A stretch of DNA of 32,527 bases from Parahaliea aestuarii. GTDB lineage: Bacteria; Pseudomonadota; Gammaproteobacteria; Pseudomonadales; Halieaceae. The stretch lies in contig NZ_VRYZ01000011.1 of assembly GCF_008064635.1 (NCBI RefSeq), positions 1 through 32,527 of the forward strand, read 5' to 3'. Made by a program: the position numbers and the translations under genes. This document shows positions 17,028 through 26,000 of this stretch, piece by piece. The notes beneath the pieces are model-generated. The model was not told the DNA's origin. It worked only from the letters and a program-made list of their open reading frames with translations, and searched no databases. Every line of letters begins with the position of its first letter. Within the stretch, counting starts at the first letter, position 1.

Positions 17028-20000
17028 ATGCTTCGTACCGTGCTGAACCTCGTGCTCTGCCTTTTGCCCCTGCGCAGTAAGCGGCATAGCCTTGGATCTC
17101 TTGCCTTGCTGGGATTGCTCGGGCTCTTCAGCCAGGGTGCACTGGCGATCGAAACCCCCACGAACTTTACGGTTCCTGCTGAGGACACCGATGGGACTTT
17201 CACTATCACCTGGAGTGCCGTAGACGGCAATGTCCGTTATGCAGTTGAACACAAACGCTCGACATCCAGCACTTGGTCACGGATTCATTGGGGAGCGACG
17301 ACTACCAAGAATATCTATAATGTAACGAATGGCACCCATAACTATCGTCTCCGTGCGTGCAATGTTGAAGGTACAGAGTGCAGCGACTACACCGCAGTCA
17401 AGAGTACGGTGGTACAGAGGCCGCCACTAGTGCCGGGTGGGTTGTCTTTTACTACGGATGATAACCCGTTCACGCCCTCGAGTTACGAGGACAAGAATGG
17501 AACCTTCTCGTTTACCTGGGGTGCGGCCTCAGGTGCAACGCGGTATGTGGTACATCGCAAACTAAACTCTGGTGGCTGGGTTCAAGTCCACAACAGTTCG
17601 AGCCGCACACGCAGTGAGTCGGGGCTGGCCAACGGCCTGTACACCTACCGGGTTCAGGCGTGTACGGGTTCTTTTGCCTGTAGCGGCTGGTCGGGCAACT
17701 TGTCAATGGATGTACAGCGTCCACCGGGGACACCCGGTGGCCTCACGCTTCCCGCAACGAGCACCACTGGCAATTACAGTGTCAGCTGGAATGCCGTAAA
17801 TGGAGTCACTGGGTATTCGCTGATTTATCGCAAAGACGGCGGAGCTTGGGATTTTGCCTACATAGGTCCTGCGCTTTCGCATTCACAATCCAGGACAAAC
17901 GGTGTCTACGATTACCACGTCGTGGCCTGTATTGATTGGTCTTGTAGTCCAGAATCGACTACGAAGACCATCTCGGTGCAGTCGCCACCATCGGTGCCGG
18001 GCGGGTTGTCTTTTACCACGGACGATAACCCTTTCTCGCCATCGAGTTACGAGGATAAAGATGGATCCTTCTCGTTTATCTGGGGCGATACCACAGGTGC
18101 AACACGGTATGTGGTGCATCGTAAGCTGAACTCTGGCGGTTGGGTCCAGGTGCACAACAGTTCGAGCCGCACACGCATGGAGTCGGCGCTGGCAAACGGC
18201 CTGTATACCTACCGAGTACAGGCGTGTACGGGCGCTTTTGCATGTAGTGCTTGGTCCAGCACAATTACCATGAATGTCCAGCGGCCGCCGGCGACACCGA
18301 GCACGTTAACTGTTCCCGCGACCAGCAGTAACGGCAGCTTTACCGCCAGTTGGAGTGCAGTCGGTGGAGGAGCCGATGTGTATGCGTTAACTCGACGCAA
18401 GGCTGGGGAGGATTGGGCGATCGTCTACGACGGTGCAGCTACAGCGTTTGCGATGTCGGGGCTGGCGGCAGGTACCTATGAATTTCAGGCCAGAGCCTGC
18501 ATCGGCTGGTCCTGTAGCGATCCTACGCCTATCCAAACTACAGTTGTCCAAGCGGCTCCGCCGGTACCGACAGGTTTGAACCTGCCTGCCCAAGACAACG
18601 ATGGCGATTTTGACGTCACCTGGAATGCGTCCACCGGTGCGAACAAGTACACATTGCAACGCCGCATCTCCGGAGGTAGCTGGTTAACGATTCAGGACAC
18701 CTCGTCCCGTACGCACATTGAATCCGCCCTGGAGAGCAATCACTATGACTACCGTGTGCGGGCCTGTATGGGCGCTGCTTGCAGTGCCTGGTCGGTGGTG
18801 CAATCCGTCCATGTACAGTGGAAACCCAGCACACCGACTGGATTCACGCTTGATCCGCTAAGTACTACAGGCACTTACACAGTTGGCTGGAACGCGGTGG
18901 GTGGCGGTGTGACGCACTACGTGGTAACCGAGCGCACCGGTGGTGGGGCGTGGACCTTTGCTCACGTAAGTCTTGATAGGCCCTACTCAGTGACCGATAA
19001 GCCCAGCGGTGTGTATGAGTACCGCATACAGGCCTGTATCGATTTCTCCTGTAGTACTCCCTCCAATCCCAAGACCATCTCCGTCGAGCGGCAGGCGACC
19101 TCACTTTATTTCACCAGCTATCCTGATTATGTTGTTTTTGATGGCAGCTTTGACCTCACATGGAAGCAGTTATTTATTGGGTCCGGCGTGGTCAGCATGT
19201 CTGTAACCCAGCAAATAAATAACGGTGCTGAAACTACCATTGCAACACATAGCTACAACACCACTGGGATATCGCGTCCAGCCTTAGACAGTGGGGTCTA
19301 TACCTATCGTTACCGAGTAGTGAGTCAGAGTTGTAGTAACGGTGAATGCGATCCACTTGTAGAGAGAGTGGTCGAAACAATCTCAGTCACGGTAGATAAC
19401 ATTGCTGAGCCTGTGACAGTCGACGCACCCACTGCCGTATTCGACGGTACATATACCGTAAGCTGGGATGACACTGCTCCGAATTTCAAAATTGAAGAGA
19501 AGGAGGATGGGCAAAGTTGGGCGATGGCAACGAGCTGGATCGTTGGTAGTGCCTCACGGAACTTCAACAGATCCCCTGGCAAATATGTGTATCGAGTGTC
19601 TCCGTGTGCCTCAGCTGCACAGTGCTTCCCTGTGTACAGTAAGGATGTCTTGGTATCGGTTGTCTCATCAGAGCCTGTTACGCTGACAAGAACGAGCGCA
19701 AGTCCGGTTGAGGCACAAGGGGGCGTTCCCGTTACGGCCAAGATGTCACTGCAGGTTCCGTTTCCGACGGGCGCTGACGAGATTCAATTGGAGCGGCGCT
19801 ACAATGGCGCTACGGGTTGGACGTCTTGGGTTGCGAGTAGTATTGATATTACGGGGTCTAGCATGGTTGCGACCTCGCTGATCGACCTTTACAACAGCAA
19901 TAACTACCAATTTCGGGCTAGGGCGTGCGTTGGATCGATCAATAGTATCTGCCAAGCCACCTATTCAGATGTCGTCAGTTTTCAACTCACTCGCTACGCA

Positions 20001-23000
20001 GGTGCATCAGCACCAGAGACGTCGCGTGGCAATTTCGCCGTCTCAGTTTGGGGGCCGCCAGGCAACCCGAATGGCAACTCCCTTGAAATATTTGAGCTGC
20101 CGCCCGGTGGAGGAGTAAACGACTGGGTCGGCATTCACGAAATTACCAATCCTGCAATTGGAACCGGACAGGAATACACTCACGATGTTTCCAAATCAAC
20201 CGCGGGTACCTATAGCTACCGGGTAAAGTGGTGCGACAAGGAGCATAGCCCAGTCGTGTGCACCACAGGTCTGCCCGTATCGGTGACTGTCAAGCCCCTT
20301 CCCGGGGCATTGCCGAGCGCAAGTGCGACCTATAATTCCGGCTCAGGCGCTGTGACCGTTGTCTGGTCCAGCGCGTCGGGTGTCGTCGAAGACTATGAGG
20401 TTACTGTGCAACCGACTGGTCAAACCGCCTACCGGGCGCCGGGCGAAACGAACAGCGATACGGCAACCAGTCGCATTATCAATGACCTGGCTCCTGGCAC
20501 CTATACGTTTAAAGTGCGGGCCTGCAACTCGCTTGGGGGTAGCAAAGCGTGTAACGCGGGGATTGTCACGAATAGCATAACCGTGCCAGAGCCTATTGTT
20601 CTCGGCATTCCGGTCGTCACTGCCCCCGCAACCAGTGAGCCAGGCGAAACCTATACAGTTTCCTGGGAGACAGTCTCAGGCGCTACATCAAGCGCTGAAT
20701 ATACGCTCCAGGAGCGTGTGAACGGTGCAGGTGGCTGGATCAATCAAGTGACGAGAAGTGCACCTCCGTTCTTTAGGGACTTCAACCATGCCGTTGGTAG
20801 CTACGATTACCGTGTGACGGTGTGTGAGCAATCAGTTTGCGAGACGTCAGCAATAAAAACTGTCCAGGTGGAAGAGCCACCACCACCTCCTCTTGTGCTC
20901 GATGCAGTTACCGGGTTGACCTATACCTTGCCGCCCGACGAGCTTGGAACCGTGCGCTTCACACTACAGTGGAATTCGGTGGAGGATGCGGATCAATACG
21001 AAGTATTTAATGTAACGGACAGTGAAATCAGTTACAGCCTCGGAAATGTAACGACCTGGGATGCTACCAAGACTGCGCATCCCATCGGGGAATACGAATT
21101 TCAGGTGAGGGCGTGTAACTCCATCGAATCGGTGTGTGGTCCGCGCTCCAGTATCCTGACTATTGACTTAAACGAGTCCGGTTGGGCGCAGCGCTCTCCG
21201 GTGCAGGTCTCGGATGCCGATTATGTTGCCCAGACAGGTCCACTGCACGATGACAGTGTTGGGTCTGTTAAAGGGCAGGGTGGAGTATCGGGTGGCCAGG
21301 CCAGTTATCAGGTTCCGATAAGCCTGGTGCCCGGTCGTAACGGCATGATGCCATCCGTCACATTGGGCTACTCGAGCCGGGGGGGGAATAGCACCGTTGG
21401 TATGGGCTGGGCATTGTCAGCTGGCTCTTCGATCGCGCGATGTCCGAGTACGGTTGCGGTAGATGGCGTGAATGGCGGCGTTACATTAACTAACTCCGAC
21501 AAACTCTGCCTGGATGGTCAGCGTCTGATTGTGACCAGTGGCACCTACGGGAGCAATGGTGCGGTCTATCGCCTGGAGCTGGACACCATGACGCGCGTTA
21601 CCCAGCAGGGGGGAGACCTCTCTGGTACGGGAGCCTGGTTCAAGGCTGAGCTGAAGAACGGCCGCGTACAGGAATACGGCAAGACCACTGAGAGCCGGCA
21701 AATCCCGGATGGTGCAGGTGTTACGCGAGCCTGGTCTATTAGCGGCGAGCAGGACCGCAGTGGCAACAGCATGGCATTCCACTATGTCTACGGCAGTGAG
21801 GCAGGCCGTTCGGGTGCCACTGCAGGTGTTGGAGCCGGCGAACATTTACTGTCTGAGATTACCTATACAGGTACCAACAGCACGGAAGGGAATCGCTCGG
21901 TTGAGCTCACCTATGAGACGCGCAGCGATGTGGCCTCACAGTATCTCGGTGGTGGGGTTGTTCGCCAGACTCAGCGTGTTGCTCGCATCACCACTCGCCT
22001 TGCAGGCGATGCTGTACGCGAGTACAACCTGACGTATACCCAAAGCGCGGCCACTGGCCGTAGTTTGCTGAACTCCGTTGATGAGTGTGGATTCAAAGGC
22101 GGTTCGCGAGTGTGCAAGGCGCCGACCACCATGCAGTGGTTGGATGCCGAGGCGGACTACGTTCTGGAACCTGTTGGCTACAGGAACAACCCTGCCCAGA
22201 GCTCCTTGGAAGTCGCCGATGACCCCAGCTTTGTTCGTCAGTACCTTACAGATTCAACTGGAGTCACAGCGCCCAAGTTCTACGACATTTCCAAAGTGAT
22301 CCCTCATGGTGACACCAATGGTGATGGCGTGCCTGATTGGCCGGCAATCTATCAGAATGAAGTCAAACAGTCAGATGGCTGGTTTACCGATGCCGAGGGA
22401 GTAATGCGCGGTACAAACAGCGAAGAGTTGCTGACCTGTAATCGGGGGCGCGGGCGTGCAGCTCTCCGCTGCATCGATGCAGATTTCAATCAGGACGGAA
22501 AGACAGATTCCTGGTATATCACCAGTTCGGGCGTACCCAAGTTGAATGTTCGCTATGCAGGCGGAAGTTGGATTCAAACAGGTGTTGAACTCGCCGATGT
22601 TGAAGATTCCGTTATTGCTATAGCCGATTACAACGGCGATGGCTGGCCGGACGTTCTGGCAGAAAAATATGCTTCCATGGAAACAACAGCCGGCCAATCC
22701 GCAAAGGAAATCCGCCTGTGGCTGCATCAGGGCGCAAGCAGCCTGAATTCAAACCCTTTTACTGGCAACGGTATACTGGTTAGGTCTATTCCCAAACAGA
22801 TCAACGGAACAAGTTACTTTGTTAATGAAGGCGTGATGCCCATGGGGGATATGGATGGAAACGGTCTCCCAGACCTGATCATTACGAATTTTAACCTGAA
22901 TATTGGGGCAGCACCCTTTTACCCACTTGAACAGCCCATCCCGGAGTCCATGGTACGGACGCTGATTTCCGGTACAGGTCAGTTAAGCTTCAGTGAAGTT

Positions 23001-26000
23001 GATCTAAGCGATTACCAACCAAACACAGCAGTTAGTGGTGCAATAGGGGCGTACTTTACGCTCTTCATGGACGTAAATGCCGATGGTCTGGCAGACTGGC
23101 TGGCTTGGGACACAACCGGTGTTGCTGGGGGCGTTGCGCCGAACCTACACCTCGCGCTAAACATAGGGGGCGGTGAATTCGGTGAATGGCAGAATCTGGG
23201 CGCTAACTCGAAGTTAGATATTTTGCCGATCTATACTCCAGGTCCGCCAAATGAGCCGATAGGACCCTTTGTTTACTATCCAAAGTATGCGCATGGTATT
23301 AAGCAATTCGATTATGATTCAGACGGCCGGCCAGAGCTGCTTATACCCTCAGGAATGGTAGCCGAGACATGTGCAAGCCGACGGGAGAGACATCCTGACG
23401 GCTCTGAATCCAGTGCTACCCGCTGTGGTGATCAAATCTTCCAGCCATACCCGTACTACAATGGAGACGTTCGCTCAATAGAGAAACTGGACGGCGGTCT
23501 ATGGGATGACAATGTCTACAAGTACCAGCTCATGCGGTTTGTAGAGAATGTCAACGGAGAGTTTACCGCTGTACTTGATACCAATATTGATGCGGACTTG
23601 ATTGGATCAGGGATCCATGCGGCTGTTACAGACGCCACAGGCAATGGCTTGTCTGACCTGGTTTTCTCCTTCGGTTGCCGCCGACAAGGCGATATTGATG
23701 GACAGGCTGGAGGGCCTGATGTCTGTACCATTGACTCCCAAACCGGTCCAATGGCAGACAAAGACCCCGGCGTTTATATCGTCCGTAATCGCGGATCCGT
23801 TGGTGCCGGTGGCACTGAGCGCTACCAACCGGTGGACATGCTGGCTGCGGTCGAGGACGGCTTTGGTGTAGAGGACCATTGGGTGTACCGCCCACTGTCG
23901 AGCCAGGACGAGCGCTACTCCCAGAACGACGGTGATGCCGCCGCGGACGATGATTTGCGCTTTTACACGCCTGACTTCAACTACCTGGACACACAGGTCA
24001 GCGCCGATGTGCGTAATGCCCACTTTCACTTCGGTTCCAGCATGTACGCTGTGGCCGAACACCGCACCAGCGATGGGGTGGGCGGCCTCAACACGAGCCA
24101 ATACCGCTACAAGGGTGCGATCTACAACCGTGAAGGTCGCGGCTTCCAGGGCTTCCGCTCGGTGATTCATGAGGACCTGAGTGCGGCTCTGGTCAGTCGC
24201 AGTGACTTCTACCAGATCTTCCCGCTGGCCGGTAAGTTGCACAACACCCGGACCTGGGAGCTGGGGGATATTACCCAGGACAGTGAGGCCGGCACGATCG
24301 ATCCGATCAAGGCGAGCAGCCACACTTGGCGAGTTACCTGGAACCAGGAGAATGCCACTCCATCGAGTAAGCTGATTGACGAGTTGGCGGAGACCGGTTG
24401 GCCGGTGGCGGCCAATGCGCCGTACTTCGTCGGCCCGGCCAACGAGACCCACACCACCCGCAAGCTGGCGAAGGCCGGAGGATCTACCCGGGGTGTGCTG
24501 TACAGCACCTCTGTAGCCACGTCGTACGAGAACTGGGGCAACGCGGCGCTCAAGACGACCACGTACCAAGAGCCGGGTAACAATCACCGGGTGGAGTCTG
24601 CCACCACGACGACCTTCGCCACTCCTGACCAGACCGCCTGGTGGCTGAACAGGGTGGATACAGTGAGCACGACGCGCCAGGCCATCACCAATCGCCTGGG
24701 GTTGGTGGCCGCCAACGATGCGACGACCACCACCGAGACGGCCTATGTCTACAACACGACCCACCGGCTGCCCGCCAGACTGACTGTCACCGATGCCCTG
24801 GGTAGTGCCCCGGGTCAGGTCTCGGCGTACACCTATACCGCCCATGGTCTGCCGGCCACGGAGACGGTGTCCCTGATCGGCGGTGGCTCACCGCGGGTTA
24901 CTACGACTACTTACAGCAGCGACGGGTACTTCCCGGCGACGGTCGAGAACGCCGTGGGGCACGAGACTGTGCTCACCTATGATGGGCGCTTCGGTGTGGT
25001 GACCAATACTACCGATGCTAACGATGTGAACACTGGTTCAGTATTGGATGCGTTCGGGCGCGTGGTGTCTCAGACCAGTGATCTGGCGCCGCCGCTGTAT
25101 ACAAGCCTGGCCGATTGTGCCGTCCAGTCCTGCGTTGCCCATGCCGTATTCGTGGCCACGCAGACCCAGGCAGGTAGTCCACAACGCAAAACTTACGTCG
25201 ATCAGTTGGGACGGGAGCTGGGTACCGATGTCGAGGGCTTTAGCGGGGCTCAGGTCACCACGCGGATCGATTACGATAATCTGGGCCGAGTGGTGTTCGA
25301 GTCGGTGCCCTCGGATGACGGGGTCTCCAACGAGGGCACGCACTACCTGCAGTACGATGTCCTGGGCCGCCTGTTGCAGAAGCGGGTTGATCAGTTCGGT
25401 GCGGACGAGCTCGAGACCAGCTATGAACATGAGCTGGGCAATCGTGGCTTTACCACCGCCATTACGGTGGACGGCGATACCCATACACTGTCCATGACCC
25501 GGACCTACAACGGCCTGAACCAGTTGCTGGAGACCAAGGATGCATTGAATGGAACGACCGCCTACGCCTACGATGGCCGCGGCAACCCGATCGTGATCCA
25601 GGACGCCCGAAGTAACAAGATCACAGCGGTGTACGATGCTTTCAGTCGCAAAGCCTCGGTGACCGATCCGGACATGGGTCAGAAGAGCTTCGTGTACAAC
25701 GGCCTGGGTGAGTTGGTGTCCGAGACCGATGCCCGGGGTATCACCCTGAGTTACACCTACGATGCGCTGGGGCGGATGACCGAGCGCACTAGTAGCGGAG
25801 GAAGTGCGCCCGCGTACTGGACCTATGACCAGGCTACCCGCAGTGGCGGAGGTCTGGCACTGGGCCTACTGTCGAAAGAGCAGGTGGGGGCATCCCCCTC
25901 GGAGCAGATATCCAAGGTCTATAGCTATGATGCGAAGGCCCGCGTTATCGGGGTGACCACGAACATACGTAATGCACTCGGGACGTTGGTAGAGAGCTTC

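Noticed and set aside
23607-24845. Long minus-strand open frame (412 codons) within the Rhs gene
   Set aside because: Arg/Gly/Val-rich shadow of GC-rich coding sequence; the plus-strand frame has clear domain content throughout.
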